Shown here piece after piece: positions 26,249 through 36,911 of a stretch of DNA of 64,000 nucleotides; positions within the stretch are counted from its first letter, which is position 1; the number at the start of each line of letters is the position of its first letter. The stretch is from Linum tenue (lineage: Eukaryota > Streptophyta > Magnoliopsida > Malpighiales > Linaceae): contig CAMGYJ010000008.1 of assembly GCA_946122785.1 (NCBI GenBank), positions 15,463,475-15,527,474 on the forward strand. Reading direction: 5' to 3'. The translations under genes were made by a program, and so were the position numbers. The notes beneath the pieces were generated by a model. The model did no database searches. It was given only the letters and a program-made list of their open reading frames with translations, and was not told the DNA's origin.

Positions 26249-26256
26249 GATCCAGA

Positions 26257-27085
26257 TAGGGGTGTTCAAATGGTTACCATGGTTATAACCAAACCAAATA
26301 AGACTAAATTTCATTAACCATGGAATACAATATCATAACTAAACCGTCCAAACTAATACAACAATCAAATTAACCAAACTAAAGTTCAATCGGTTTGGTT
26401 AATTGGTTAACCAGATTAACCAATATAAAATCACATTATCATTGATGATGAAAATTTTCCGGTTAATGCAATAATTCGCAATTTATATAATGAATAAAAC
26501 ATAACAATCAACACGTAGTTATAGTTGACCCTTAACAAAAATACATGCAACTAAGACAATTATCTTACGATTAGTATAGAAGTATTCACCTAACAAAAAT
26601 TTATGACAATGGTATGGGTTAATGAATTGTTGTGTTTGTGTAAATTGACTTAGTCTCATAGCAATTATCATAGGCTGGAAATGACATTCCTTTCAAGTTT
26701 TCATCCATCATAATGTATGAAATTTATCTAAATTAGGCGTCCATATGTTGTGGTCTACACTTTACAAATACAAATATACACTATATGAGCAATATTGAGC
26801 TTTATATTTTATATGAGTCTAAAAGGATGAACGTTAACTCTTGAGTGGTTATGAAAAGTATTAAGTATGTGTATATAATATATGTTAGATATATTATTAA
26901 TTAATTAACTGGTTAATTTGGTTTGACTGGTTAGGAGTGTCTGAAACCAAACCAAACCACCTAAACCAAACAAGCTAAAAACTTTAACCAAACCAAACCA
27001 ATTATCCAAATTAACCAAACCAAATTATCCAAATAGTACCGGTTAAAACGGTTACCACGGTAACCAAACCGTTTGAACACCCCTA
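26257..27085 (+). mobile_element. hAT non-autonomous element, 829 bp, complete
   Basis: The ends are inverted repeats TAGGGGTGTTCAAA (left) and its near-complement ending AACACCCCTA. A perfect 8-bp duplication GATCCAGA lies at 26249-26256 and 27086-27093. Near both ends are palindromic GGTTACCATGGTTA and GGTTACCACGGTAACC blocks. No transposase is encoded. It is the intact relative of the interrupted copy at 12733-14666. Confidence 0.92.
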
Positions 27086-27197
27086 GATCCAGAGGCAAAC
27101 GAAATATAGGATAGGAATTTGAATTTTAGGGCGACAAATTGTGATTCAGTTTTGTTGAACATACTGCTACATGCATGAGTCACATATGTATATAGGG

Positions 27198-27480
27198 TGT
27201 TAATTATCGTAATTATGTTGAGTTAGCCCAATGGGTGATAGACTGATAGGCCCATGTAGGTGGACGTATGTGTTGGTGTTACCCTAGGGTTTGGCCGTGC
27301 CCTAGACTGTATATAAGGGTATGGTTCTCGGTCATGTAACCTAAGTCTACATTGAAGGTTAATACGATTATCAGCTTGGAGAACATCAAAGCTCTCCCGT
27401 GGATTAGTCCTGAGATAATCAGGGGTATCACGTAAATCTGTTGTCTTCGTTATTTATGATTAATTTCATTATGTCTAACA
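27198..27480 (+). mobile_element. Copia-type solo LTR
   Basis: About 283 bp beginning TGTTAATTA and ending GTCTAACA. It has a TATA box (TGTATATAAGGG near 27309) and the CACGTAAATCTGTTGTC segment common near the U5 end of plant copia LTRs. No partner LTR or clean 5-bp duplication was found. Confidence 0.6.
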
Positions 27481-27620
27481 GTTTTAGGTACCAAATAGTA
27501 AAATATAAAATATGTACTAAATCGTAACTTTCCAACGATCCATGAATCCACCAATCCAATTGAATTTGGATAAAATAGATTGAATTTAAATGAATTGGAT
27601 TGGATACAAAATTGCCACAT

Positions 27621-28854
27621 TGTTTTCCGGCGAGAAAACTTGCGCTGAAATGAGATTGATTGCACCTTGACTTCTTTGGACAACGATTACTAAGACACGA
27701 CTCAAACCTCTTCAAACACAGTTCGAACGAGGGTGTTTGATTGATGGTTTCTGGGAAAGAAAACTAAGTTAAATTACCCCTACTCCTATGGAGGTTCAGT
27801 GAGAGCTCCAAACTAAAAGTTACGCTATGGCTACATGATAGAGAAAAGGTAAAAAGATAAACTTGACATGTGTGTCAGTTGTGTGGTTTTGGGCCTCTTT
27901 TGTCTCTGTCGACCCATCCTCCTATTTATAGTCACGAGGAGGTAACCGCCATAGAAAACCGTCTGTTGGATAACTCCCAAAAAGAACCACTTCCTACTTC
28001 CTCGGAGTGGTGGTTACCCCTTCAACCGCCTAGGTGCTTCTTTTGGAACCGTCGTGGGTCTTGGAGTGTAGCTTGCCTCGCCTAGTCTTGTTCCAAATCT
28101 CGTGACATGCTAGTCTTTTGATAAACATGTGGTGTCTCACAAAGTGGGTCGTGGTCCTCTTGCCTCGTGGCCATGGACTTCTTACTTATGTCCATGGTCT
28201 TCTTGTCTTACGACCATGGACTTCTTACTCATATTCATGGCCTTCTTGTCTGACGACCATGGACCTCTTGAGACATAGTCACATCACCATATTCGCTTCT
28301 CGTGGCATGATCAGGTGACTCCGGAAGCGGCTCGTGCTTCTCCTTAAAGTGGCATGTACCTCTTCCAGACTTAATTTATTTTTCAGTCATTCGGTATTTG
28401 GTCGTGGGGCGGCATGTGCTCCTCGATTTCTAGACGAACATGGCCCTTCTGGTTGAGGCGGCATGTGCCTCTAGATTTTAGATGGGCATGGCCCTTCTCG
28501 TTGAAGCGGCACATGCTTCTAAATTCTTGATGGACATGGCCCTCTTCGTTGAAGTGGCACGTCCTTCTCAATTTCTAGAGGGACATGGCCCTCCTCGTTG
28601 AAGTGGCACGTCCTTCTCCAGACTTATAATATTTTTATACAATCTCGTGGCATGCCATGGCCTCCTACGAAAGGCCCATGTCACTCATTGAATCATGTCC
28701 ATGCTTACTATGACTTAGTGACTTGGTTTAAAATCAGTATTCATAAGGCCCAAATTAAATAACATTAATTGTTATAATTAATGTGGCCTTATAAATTCAT
28801 TAATTATCTTATAACTCATCAATGTGGTACAAGACAAATTTTATGGTGTAAACA
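27621..28854 (-). mobile_element. Solo LTR, family copy B, intact
   Basis: On the minus strand it begins TGTTTACACC and ends CCGGAAAACA. It is flanked by a perfect 5-bp duplication CACAT (27616-27620 and 28855-28859). It shares full-length similarity with copies at 5029 and 52357 and has a TATA-like CTATAAATAGGAG (complement near 27912-27924). Repeated GGCCATG-containing blocks fill its first half. Frames within it are not genes. Confidence 0.92.
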
Positions 28855-28859
28855 CACAT

Positions 28860-29599
28860 TTAATCTTGAGTGATAAAAAAAAAAAAAGAGTTCACACACG
28901 TACCGGATTAGCATAATAAGAAGTTTATGCATCGGAGCAACCAAAGTTAACAAATTCAAAGATCACATTGAACAACTTATCGAAACTAAGTTTCGTACCA
29001 TATTCGATGGGCACGTTTGATAGCTAGGTGATTAGTTAGAGGGTAGCTGTAGCGATTCAGAAAGGAAGGAACTGTGGGCTGTGGCTTCAATTAATTCATT
29101 TCCCCCAATAGAAAGGATGAACTTTCGTTCATCTGCTAGGAAATAGACCCAACAACTTGTTGGATTCTCCTCCGATTCTCCAAACGCTATTCCAAGGATG
29201 TTTCTTATGTCAGCATCTCACCATATAATAAGTACAATAATATTATCTCCTAACCGGCTTTATTTCTTGTAACACAAGCCAAGTACTTGTTCGACAATAA
29301 CGTTCAAGAGTCCTTCACAGTCATAATGATAGAAACTTTTGGTCAATATCGGGCCGGATCGGTAAAAGCGGGGACCGGCTAACAATTTGGTTTGAAACTG
29401 TCATGTAACCCCGCCTACTTTGAGTTGATCGATTTTTAGCGGTTCAGGTGGTTAACTGCTCGGACCGGAGGAATCGGTTAGCCAACTCAAACCATTTCAC
29501 TCGCTCCATAAGATTTTATTTATTTATAATGGTGATGAACTTCAATTAAATTGAGAAAAGAGATAAAACCAGGACCAGCTTCAAATACAGAGCTTCCCA
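28860..29599. other. Intergenic region
   Basis: No gene recognised. The stretch 29330-29500 has inverted CCGG/CGGTTA-type blocks suggesting a decayed MITE, without readable ends. Confidence 0.3.
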
Positions 29600-29604
29600 C
29601 AAGA

Positions 29605-29797
29605 TGTCGTTTAGGGAAGCCATCAGGCAGATTTTTATTAATTGGAATCCAAAAGTTACAATATTCATTACAATATCACATATATATAATAACTACAAAC
29701 TATCTATACAGTACTCACAGTTTACACATTTACAACAATATCTACAAACAAATCAATAACTACATCTAGGTCCTCGTCGTTTCCTCCTTGGACAACT
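29605..29797 (-). repeat. 3' LTR of the copia element
   Basis: 193 bp; on the minus strand begins AGTTGTCCAAGG and ends CTAAACGACA. The pol reading frame runs through the polypurine tract into the first 32 bases of this LTR. Confidence 0.93.
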
Positions 29798-31382
29798 CCC
29801 CCCCGCAAGCTGGTGCGTATATATCAAGACGACCCAGCTTGACCTGCAACTGCTGAAAAACATGGACTGGAAGGGACTTTGTAAACATGTCAGCCAGCTG
29901 GTTAACAGAGGAAACATGTAAAACCTTAATCACACCATCAAGAATTCTATCCCTAATAACATGACAATCAATTTCTATATGCTTTGTACGTTCATGATTG
30001 ACTGGATTATCAGCAAGTTTGATAGCAGACATGCTATCACAATAAATGGGAGTAGGAGAAGAGAAACAGATATGCAAATCACTCATAACATATCTGAGCC
30101 ATAAGATTTCACAAGTCAAACTAGCCATTGCTCTATATTCAGCTTCAGCTGAAGAACGAGAGACTGTTTTCTGTTTCTTAGAACGCCAACTAATTAACGA
30201 ATTCCCTAACAATACACAAAAACCTGTTGTAGACCTGCGTGTGTCTGGACATCCAGCCCAATCGCTGTCACAAAAAGCATTCAATTTGAGCTCAGAAGAA
30301 GCAGAAAAGAAAAGGCCTTGACCTGCAGTGCCTTTAATATAACGTAACACGCGTTCAGCAGCTTGCATATGCAAATTAGTGGGACTGTGAGTAAACTGAC
30401 TCAATTGATGTACTGAATAAGCTAAATCAGGTCGTGTATTGCAGAGATAAAGCAATCTGCCTACCAATCGTTTGTAAACAGAGGGATCAGACAGTGTGTT
30501 ACCAGAAGTGGCAGAAAGCTTAGTGCCTGGAACAGAAGGGGAATCACACGGTTCTGCACTTAGAAAACCATAATCAGTTAATAAGTCTAAAGCAAATTTC
30601 CTTTGATATAACAAAATACCCTTCTCTGTCCTAGCAATCTCTAGGCCTAGGAAGAATTTCAATTCACCAAGGTCCTTGATAGTGAAAGTTTGATCTAATT
30701 GGTGTTTGAGATCAGTGATAGCTTTGAGATCGTTACCTGCCAAAATAATGTCGTCAACATATACAAGTGCAATAGTAAAGGACTTGTCATGGCTACGAAC
30801 AAACATGGAATAATCTGCCTTTGACTGTTTATATCCAGCAGCAGTTAAAAAATTAGACAACTTAATATTCCATTGGCGACTAGCCTGTTTTAGCCCATAT
30901 ATAGATTTGTTAAGACGACAGACAGGATTCTTAAAACCAGGGGGTACAATCAGACCTGGGGGAATCTTCATGTAGACCTCTTCATCACGGTCTCCATGAA
31001 GAAAGGCTGTGTTAACATCAAGTTGATGTAAATGCCAATTGTTAATAGCAGCTAACGATAAAACAAGGCGAACAGTAGTGTGTTTAACGACTGGTGCAAA
31101 CGTTTCTAAATAGTCTAGGCCAGGGGTTTGAGTGTACCCCTTAGCTACTAAACGAGATTTAAATCTTTCTATCTCACCATTTGAAAGGAACTTAACTTTG
31201 AAGACCCACATGTTTCCTATGGCAATCTTACCATCAGGTAACTCTACAATTGTCCATGTATTAGTTTTATCTAATGAAGCTAATTCAGAGTTGCAAGCTT
31301 CTGACCACCTAGGATCTTTAATTGCTTCTTTGTAAGACCTAGGTTCAAGGATGGCAGAGCTGGCCAGAATATACTTTTTGTA
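29766..31382 (-). CDS. Copia reverse transcriptase and RNase H part of the polyprotein
   Basis: It is in the same frame as the upstream gag-integrase part and separated from it only by the TAA at 31383-31385; the first Met is at 31211. RT motifs include LVAKGYTQTPGLDY, LDVNTAFLHG, YGLKQASRQW and the catalytic YVDD. The RNase H region has CDSDWAGCPDTRRSTTGF and the typical C-terminal ADMFTKSLP. No other stop or frameshift was seen, fitting a recent insertion. The terminal codons overlap the 3' LTR. Confidence 0.93.
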   Translation of the reverse strand, partial: YKKYILASSAILEPRSYKEAIKDPRWSEACNSELASLDKTNTWTIVELPDGKIAIGNMWVFKVKFLSNGEIERFKSRLVAKGYTQTPGLDYLETFAPVVKHTTVRLVLSLAAINNWHLHQLDVNTAFLHGDRDEEVYMKIPPGLIVPPGFKNPVCRLNKSIYGLKQASRQWNIKLSNFLTAAGYKQSKADYSMFVRSHDKSFTIALVYVDDIILAGNDLKAITDLKHQLDQTFTIKDLGELKFFLGLEIARTEKGILLYQRKFALDLLTDYGFLSAEPCDSPSVPGTKLSATSGNTLSDPSVYKRLVGRLLYLCNTRPDLAYSVHQLSQFTHSPTNLHMQAAERVLRYIKGTAGQGLFFSASSELKLNAFCDSDWAGCPDTRRSTTGFCVLLGNSLISWRSKKQKTVSRSSAEAEYRAMASLTCEILWLRYVMSDLHICFSSPTPIYCDSMSAIKLADNPVNHERTKHIEIDCHVIRDRILDGVIKVLHVSSVNQLADMFTKSLPVHVFQQLQVKLGRLDIYAPACGGELSKEETTRT

Positions 31383-34300
31383 TTATGGGCTGAGATTATC
31401 AAAAGACATGACTTGAGATATAGGGTATGTTACCCCATCACATTCAACAGTACAAATATAGTCATTAAGCTTTTTAGGACGTACCTTAACACGAGGAGGC
31501 CTCACATATGGTGGAGGCTCTACTGCTTGAATTATGTCAACCAGATCTAGAGGTTCCTCAGGAAATGGTAAAGATGTATCTAAAACAGTAGGAACTGGTG
31601 AAGAATGTGAAGTAGATGGTAAATGAGAAGTAATTGGAATATTAGGAACTACTGTTTCTTGAACTTGAATACAAGGAAAGCAAAAATCAAAGTCAAGTGT
31701 GGAGTTAGATGTAGCAAAAGGAAAAACATGCTCATGGAAAACAGTGTCTCGTGAATAAAAGATGGTATGAGAAATGAGGTTATAAAGCCTATGACCCTTA
31801 ACAGTGTTGATGAAACCTAAGAAAACACAAGGATCAGCCCTAGGGGCAAATTTGGATCTGTTATGTTGCAATGTAGACGCAAATACTAAACAACCAAAAA
31901 CCCTGAAGTCAGTATAAACAGGTTTGGTGTGAAAAAGTAGTTCAAAGGGAGACAGGTTTTGTAACAGGGGAGATGGCATTCTATTAATCAAGAAAACCGA
32001 GTGTTGAACAGCAAAACCCCAAAATTTAATAGGTAAAGAGGCCTGAAACATAAGGGCACGGGCTACAGCTAATATATGTTGATGTTTCCTCTCAACACGA
32101 CCATTTTGTTGAGAGGAAGCTACACAGGTTGTTTGATGTATAATTCCAAACTTATTGTAAAAGGAAGGATTATTAAATTCTTGTCCATTGTCAGTTCTGA
32201 TGATTTTAATCTTAGAAGAGAATTGAGTATCAACAAAAGCTGGCAGATCTAACATGATTTGCCGAGCTTCACCCTTTGTTTTGAGTAAATAAACCCAAGT
32301 GTGTCGTGAAAAATCATCAACACAAGTGAGAAAATACCGAAAACCATCAATAGTAGATGTCTGATATGGACCCCATATATCTAAATGAAGTAATTCAAAC
32401 GGACTGAGAGCATGAGATGTACTAGAAGGAAAAGGAAGTCGTTTTTGTTTCGCTAAAGGGCAAACAGTACAAGGAGTTTTATTATTACTAATAGAAGGTT
32501 TAACATCCTTGTCTAAGAACTGGGATAAAGGAATGGCAGTATGGCCAAGCCTATAGTGCCAAATATCAAAAGGAACAAAATCTGTATTGAAACAAACATT
32601 ACAGACAGATAGTGGAGGCTTAGGAAGTGGCATGTTGAGATGATATAGGCCAGATTCTTGCTTAGCTGTACCAATCGTTTCGAGGGATGAAAGATCCTGA
32701 ATTAAGCAAGAATTGGCAGTAAATTGTAAAGAACAATTGGAGGTTTGAACTAATTTGGATACTGAAATGAGATTGAAAGTAAAAGCAGGAATGTACAAGA
32801 CATCAAATAAGGTCAGTTTTGGGGCAATATTGATGTTGCCTATGTGTGTAACCTGAACTTTTACACCATTAGGTAAAGAAACAGACATATTACTTATAGT
32901 TGTATATGTTTGAAATAAATGTAAAACAGAAACCACATGATCAGTAGCACCACTATCCACTATCCAATCCATAGAAGTCAAGACTGAATTAACAGAGGAC
33001 AGAATCATACCAGTATCTTCTGTGGGAACCAAGTTAACCCCAACAGGTTGTGGAATGTAGCCAGAATCAGCTGCCTGTGGAATTATACCAGAACCAGCAG
33101 TTTGAGGAAGAACTCCAGAATCATCAGATGGCTGAGTGCGAACTTCTGGTGCAGGAGTCAACTGTCTAGCTGAGGTGACCAAATTGGCCACAGGAGTAGC
33201 AGAAGCACGCTGACCTTGCTGGAACTGAGTCTGACCTTGCTGGAGCTGAGTCTGAGTTAAGAGAGACTGATACTGAGCTCGCGAAAGTATCACAGAATCA
33301 TCAGCTACCACTCCAGTTGGAGAATCAGAATCAACCACAGCATTGATACGACGATGCTTATATCCAGGAGGATAGCCATGAAGCTTGTAGCAGCGATCCA
33401 CAGTATGTCCATATCCTTCACAATGTGTACAGTAGGGCCTCTTCTTACCCCCACCAGGACCTTGAGCAGACAATCCCTGACCCTTGCCATGACCAGAGGA
33501 CTGTCCCTTCGAATTGCCATGAGCAGCAAGAGCAACAGGTAATGCAGAAGGTATCGCAGCCTGGCGTTCATGTTGAGCTAGGCTAGAAAACACCTTGTTG
33601 ATGGACGACAGTGGATCATTCAGCAGCAACTGAGACTTGATATGACCAAAGCTCTCATTAAGTCCTTTCAGAAACCGAATGACCTGATCCCTACGCACAT
33701 ATTCTCGCGGAATCGACGAAGCTAGACAAGCACACTTAGGGTTGCAGGTACACACAGGGAGAGGTCTAAGAATCAAGAACTCCTCCCAAAGGACTCGAAA
33801 TTTGGTAAAGTAAGCACTGATAGACATCGAACCTTGTTTGAGAGCAGCAATCTCATCGTAGATATCTGAGATGCGAATCTCATTGCCCTCGCTGAAACGC
33901 TCTCGAAGATCCTCCCAGGCTTCCACAGCTGTGTTAAACCATAATATGCTCTGTGCAATCTCAGGAGAAACCGACCTCTGAATCCATCCGAGCACTAGAA
34001 CATTGGCCTGATCCCAAGCACTCCAAAGAGGATCAGTCGGCGCCGGGACAGGTGAAGCAGAATCAATCAACGGGAGTTTGTTCCTTGCATGGAGACCCAT
34101 TCGCATTGATCTTGCCCAGCTGTGGTAGTTAGAACCAGAGAGAAGCACCGTCACAAGCTGTTGAGCAGAAAGATCGCCATTGGCGACGAAAAACGGATGC
34201 GCCGGCGAGAGAGAAGCTCCAATGGCCGCCGAACTCGCAGAACCACCAGCCATAGCACTCACCGGAGGAACAGCACCAGAGACAGGAGGAACACCGGCAG

Positions 34301-34475
34301 AAGCGCCAACACCTCCCGTCGCAGCACCAGAAGACGACGAGCAAAACGTCGCGTTGACAGCGGAGAAAGACGCCATCGATCTAGATCTGAGAATAGCGAA
34401 AGACTGTCTGAGACGAAAACAAGAATCACAACGAAGACGAAATCGATGATCGCCGCAAAGAGAACGAACGGTCAA
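31383..34475 (-). CDS. Copia gag-protease-integrase part of the polyprotein
   Basis: Maximal open frame of 1030 codons; a likelier start is the Met at residue 34 (34376). It has a copia-type gag domain with NYHSWARSMRMGL. A CCHC knuckle CTHCEGYGHTVDRC lies near residue 350 and an aspartic protease motif DSGATDH near 505. An integrase HHCC zinc region (HYRLGHT, CTVCPLAKQ) follows near 640-670. The DDE core has HLDIWGP near 700, TDNGQEF near 763 and the catalytic Glu in NGRVERKH near 790. The frame ends in a TAA at 31383-31385 just before the reverse transcriptase, and the RT part continues in the same frame. A single polyprotein is usual for copia, so the stop is most simply an inactivating mutation. 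Confidence 0.93.
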   Translation of the reverse strand: MTVRSLCGDHRFRLRCDSCFRLRQSFAILRSRSMASFSAVNATFCSSSSGAATGGVGASAGVPPVSGAVPPVSAMAGGSASSAAIGASLSPAHPFFVANGDLSAQQLVTVLLSGSNYHSWARSMRMGLHARNKLPLIDSASPVPAPTDPLWSAWDQANVLVLGWIQRSVSPEIAQSILWFNTAVEAWEDLRERFSEGNEIRISDIYDEIAALKQGSMSISAYFTKFRVLWEEFLILRPLPVCTCNPKCACLASSIPREYVRRDQVIRFLKGLNESFGHIKSQLLLNDPLSSINKVFSSLAQHERQAAIPSALPVALAAHGNSKGQSSGHGKGQGLSAQGPGGGKKRPYCTHCEGYGHTVDRCYKLHGYPPGYKHRRINAVVDSDSPTGVVADDSVILSRAQYQSLLTQTQLQQGQTQFQQGQRASATPVANLVTSARQLTPAPEVRTQPSDDSGVLPQTAGSGIIPQAADSGYIPQPVGVNLVPTEDTGMILSSVNSVLTSMDWIVDSGATDHVVSVLHLFQTYTTISNMSVSLPNGVKVQVTHIGNINIAPKLTLFDVLYIPAFTFNLISVSKLVQTSNCSLQFTANSCLIQDLSSLETIGTAKQESGLYHLNMPLPKPPLSVCNVCFNTDFVPFDIWHYRLGHTAIPLSQFLDKDVKPSISNNKTPCTVCPLAKQKRLPFPSSTSHALSPFELLHLDIWGPYQTSTIDGFRYFLTCVDDFSRHTWVYLLKTKGEARQIMLDLPAFVDTQFSSKIKIIRTDNGQEFNNPSFYNKFGIIHQTTCVASSQQNGRVERKHQHILAVARALMFQASLPIKFWGFAVQHSVFLINRMPSPLLQNLSPFELLFHTKPVYTDFRVFGCLVFASTLQHNRSKFAPRADPCVFLGFINTVKGHRLYNLISHTIFYSRDTVFHEHVFPFATSNSTLDFDFCFPCIQVQETVVPNIPITSHLPSTSHSSPVPTVLDTSLPFPEEPLDLVDIIQAVEPPPYVRPPRVKVRPKKLNDYICTVECDGVTYPISQVMSFDNLSP

Positions 34476-34674
34476 TCGATCGTCGCAGATGAACGAATCG
34501 AGGAATCAACAGAGGAAGCGGAAACTGGATCGAATCGATCAAAGAAAGATCGAGAAGCAGAGGAGAGAGAAAGGAACGAGCTGTTCACTTCTCCTAAAAT
34601 CCTCGAGAAACAAGAAAAGAAAATGACTGATCAGTCAACGAAAACAAGAAAGTGAAATTCACTCTCTGATACCA

Positions 34675-34867
34675 TGTCGTTTAGGGAAGCCATCAGGCAG
34701 ATTTTTATTAATTGGAATCCAAAAGTTACAATATTCGTTACAATATCACATATATATAATAACTACAAACTATCTATACAGTACTCACAGTTTACACATT
34801 TACAACAATATCTACAAACAAATCAATAACTACATCTAGGTCCTCGTCGTTTCCTCCTTGGACAACT
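34675..34867 (-). repeat. 5' LTR of the copia element
   Basis: 193 bp and one difference from the 3' LTR. It is directly followed on the minus strand by the Met-tRNA primer-binding site (34664-34674). Confidence 0.93.
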
Positions 34868-34872
34868 CAAGA

Positions 34873-35152
34873 AGTGGAAAAGAGGAAAATCAGAAGAACA
34901 AAAGAAGAAACAAAAGCGCACTCTCAACAGAGCGCAGAAAGCGAAAACAGTAATGAGAAGGAAAAGAAGAAACAAAAGACTGAAGCCACCACAAAACTGA
35001 ATCACTCAGCAGAGGCACCCAGACGAGCAAGTCGATCCTGTAAGAAGATCATTCCCTGAAGCTTATCAATTTTCTTATGCACCGAGATCCATTCGACGAT
35101 TGCTCTGGAAATCTTCCTGGCCACCACCATAAGATTTTAGGACTTAATTGTC
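34873..35152. other. Short region between the copia and Harbinger-like elements
   Basis: A minus-strand frame of 42 codons (35002-35130) starts MVVARKISRAIVEWIS and looks mildly protein-like, but no family is recognised. Joining the flanks of the copia element restores an AG-rich sequence that might be leader or intron of an unknown gene. Confidence 0.25.
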
Positions 35153-35458
35153 TAAGGGTTGTTTTGTTTTGGTGATAGTTGAATTGATGCATTGTATACT
35201 AGAAAATTGGGCATTGTAATTTACATTGTTTGGTTTTATGATAGTTATTGTAGTATTTAAATAATTTATATTAAATTTTGGAAGAAATATCATGTTTAAT
35301 CTTTTTTTTAATGTAAAAAATAACACATAAAAAGTTAGCGATATAGTTGGAATAAAAAATCTCAACAATCTCACATAAACTTCCTCAACAATCTCACTTA
35401 AAACATGATATTTAACTATCACTCATTTTCAGTGATAGTTTATGTCACATTAAGCAAA

Positions 35459-35750
35459 AGTCAAGAACCAGTTGCTCCCAATAACTCGAGTTGTTGAGAG
35501 ATGTTCAATCGTGGATCATATACCACAACACTAACACGCCCCTCAAACGAAAGCCACTCACAAGGGCTTGAAGTTTGCACAGGTCTGAAGACAAGAATAC
35601 CATGTGCTTAACAAATGGGGGTCACCGGGAATCGAACACAAGACCTCTCGGTCACAGAAGGCTCTGATACCATGTCAAGAACCAGTTGGTCCCAATAACT
35701 CGAGTTGTTGAGAGAGGTTCAATCGTGAATCATATACCACAACACTAACA
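35459..35750 (-). mobile_element. TRIM/SMART miniature LTR retrotransposon, 292 bp
   Basis: Two 78-bp direct repeats (35459-35536 and 35673-35750) contain AACCAGTT, CCCAATAACTCGAGTTGTTG and CATATACCACAACACTAACA. On the minus strand the first is followed by the primer-binding site TGGTATCAGAGCC, and the second is preceded by the purine tract TTTGAGGGGCG. There is no coding sequence. The left copy has lost its terminal TG. The flanking 5-mers do not match exactly. Confidence 0.88.
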
Positions 35751-35804
35751 CAATACATGTATTTTATGTGTAGAAAATTTTAAAAAAAAATGCAATGTAA
35801 ACAG

Positions 35805-36746
35805 CAGTGTTCAAGAAGACGCGCCTAGGCGTGCGCCTAGGCGCGATTAGGCGCTGGGCAAGGGGAAATCGTGGAGTCTAGCCCTGGGCGAAGTGGTTGG
35901 GCGTGCAAAACGCAGAATCGCGTTGAAAAACGCCGAGACGGCGACTAGTAGCTCGAAGTCGCGATTCCTTGCCGTCGGGCGGCGCCCCTGAACAGGAGAA
36001 GGGGGAGGAGATGCTGCTGCGTTTGGCCCCAAAAAACCCTAATCCCTTTCATTTCCAATCGGGTAGCAGACGAGCAACTCTCCCTTCTTCACAGCAGCTG
36101 TCGTAGCTTTCCCTCCTCTCTAGCCAACCGCCGCCATCGTCTCTCCTCTCCAGCAAACCGCCGCTGCCGGCGAAGTATGAGTCTGTGAAGTTTGAATTGA
36201 AGAGAAGAAGTATAGAATCTGAGAATAGGAAGAAGACTAGAGAGGAAGAATCAGAGGGAAGGAGGGAATTCAGAAGAGAGTTGATGTGGAAGACGAACAG
36301 AAGAAGGGAAGAAGAAGAGGAAACAGAAGAGATTGGGAAAATGTTATTTTATTTCTTACTCTTTCTTACAGTTCCGTAGAGAAGCTTTTATAGTTCTTTA
36401 CACAATATCCATAGTAGTCCCCATACTTATCCTACTTACAACTAACCCCTTTTCATATCCCGGTTTATTACAGTGACTCACTCGTCCTTACCGCTCTCGT
36501 TTGGTGGGTTGATGAATGATAAATAATGGATTAATGATAAAGGGTAGTAGGATATGCTGCTGATTTATGTGGAAAAGGGGTAATGGTATGTTGGATTGAG
36601 ATTTGTAGGCATGAGTATGGTGGATTAAGGGCTTCTTAGGTCAAATTTTTTTCCACGTTTAATCTCGCCTAGGCGACGATTAATCGCCCTGGGCGCTGGG
36701 CGGTGCCTCCCCGCCTAGTTGACGCCCAGCGTCTTCTTGAACATTG
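35805..36746. mobile_element. hAT non-autonomous element, 942 bp
   Basis: The ends are CAGTGTTCAAGAAGACGC and, reversed, CAATGTTCAAGAAGACGC. A perfect 8-bp duplication GTAAACAG lies at 35797-35804 and 36747-36754. Subterminal GCCTAGGCG and GGGCGCTGGGC repeats lie at both ends. No transposase was seen. Confidence 0.92.
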
Positions 36747-36911
36747 GTAAACAGTACAAAAATTGTAATTATTTCAACCAAACTATCGTCAAACCCAAAC
36801 AAGTCCTAAATATGTTAGACATTGGATTTACCAAGTAGTGCAAATAGTTTAGGTATGATGCGCAGGATTAGGAATAACGTGTAGAAGACTGATATGATGT
36901 AATGTAAATAG

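Larger units (their letters stand above)
29605..34867 (-). mobile_element. Ty1/copia LTR retrotransposon, nearly intact and young
   Basis: The two 193-bp LTRs (29605-29797 and 34675-34867) differ at one position that I could see (A/G near 29670 and 34740). A perfect 5-bp duplication CAAGA lies at 29600-29604 and 34868-34872. On the minus strand the primer-binding site TGGTATCAGAG directly follows the first LTR, and a G-rich polypurine tract precedes the second. The domain order gag, protease, integrase, RT, RNase H is that of copia. The LTR begins AG rather than TG by the boundary the duplication implies. The near-identical LTRs imply recent insertion. Confidence 0.96.
35156..36806. mobile_element. 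Harbinger-like element holding a TRIM and a hAT insertion
   Basis: Left end GGGTTGTTTTGTTTTGGTGATAGTT and the reversed right end GGACTTGTTTGGGTTTGACGATAGTT are imperfect inverted repeats. The element is flanked by TAA at 35153-35155 and 36807-36809. Without its two internal insertions (35459-35750 and 35805-36746) the element is only about 400 bp, MITE size. Confidence 0.65.

Noticed and set aside
25757..27620. Possible single inverted-repeat element bounded by GTGGCAA words
   Set aside because: The shared words are short and the middle is explained by a hAT and an LTR; ends and duplication could not be defined.
27428..28571. Frames inside solo LTR copy B and at its right end
   Set aside because: They are repeated in the other LTR copies with stops and shifts, and follow the tandem blocks of the LTR.
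34122..34655. 177-codon plus-strand frame rich in Arg
   Set aside because: It is antisense to the copia gag start and 5' leader, with composition produced by Ser/Ala codons read backwards.
35002..35130. 42-codon minus frame starting MVVARKIS
   Set aside because: Plausible composition, but too short and without homology that I recognise; not called as a gene.
35580..35660. tRNA-like T-arm sequence (TTCGATTCCCGG on minus)
   Set aside because: It belongs to the internal region of the TRIM element; no acceptor or anticodon arms could be folded.
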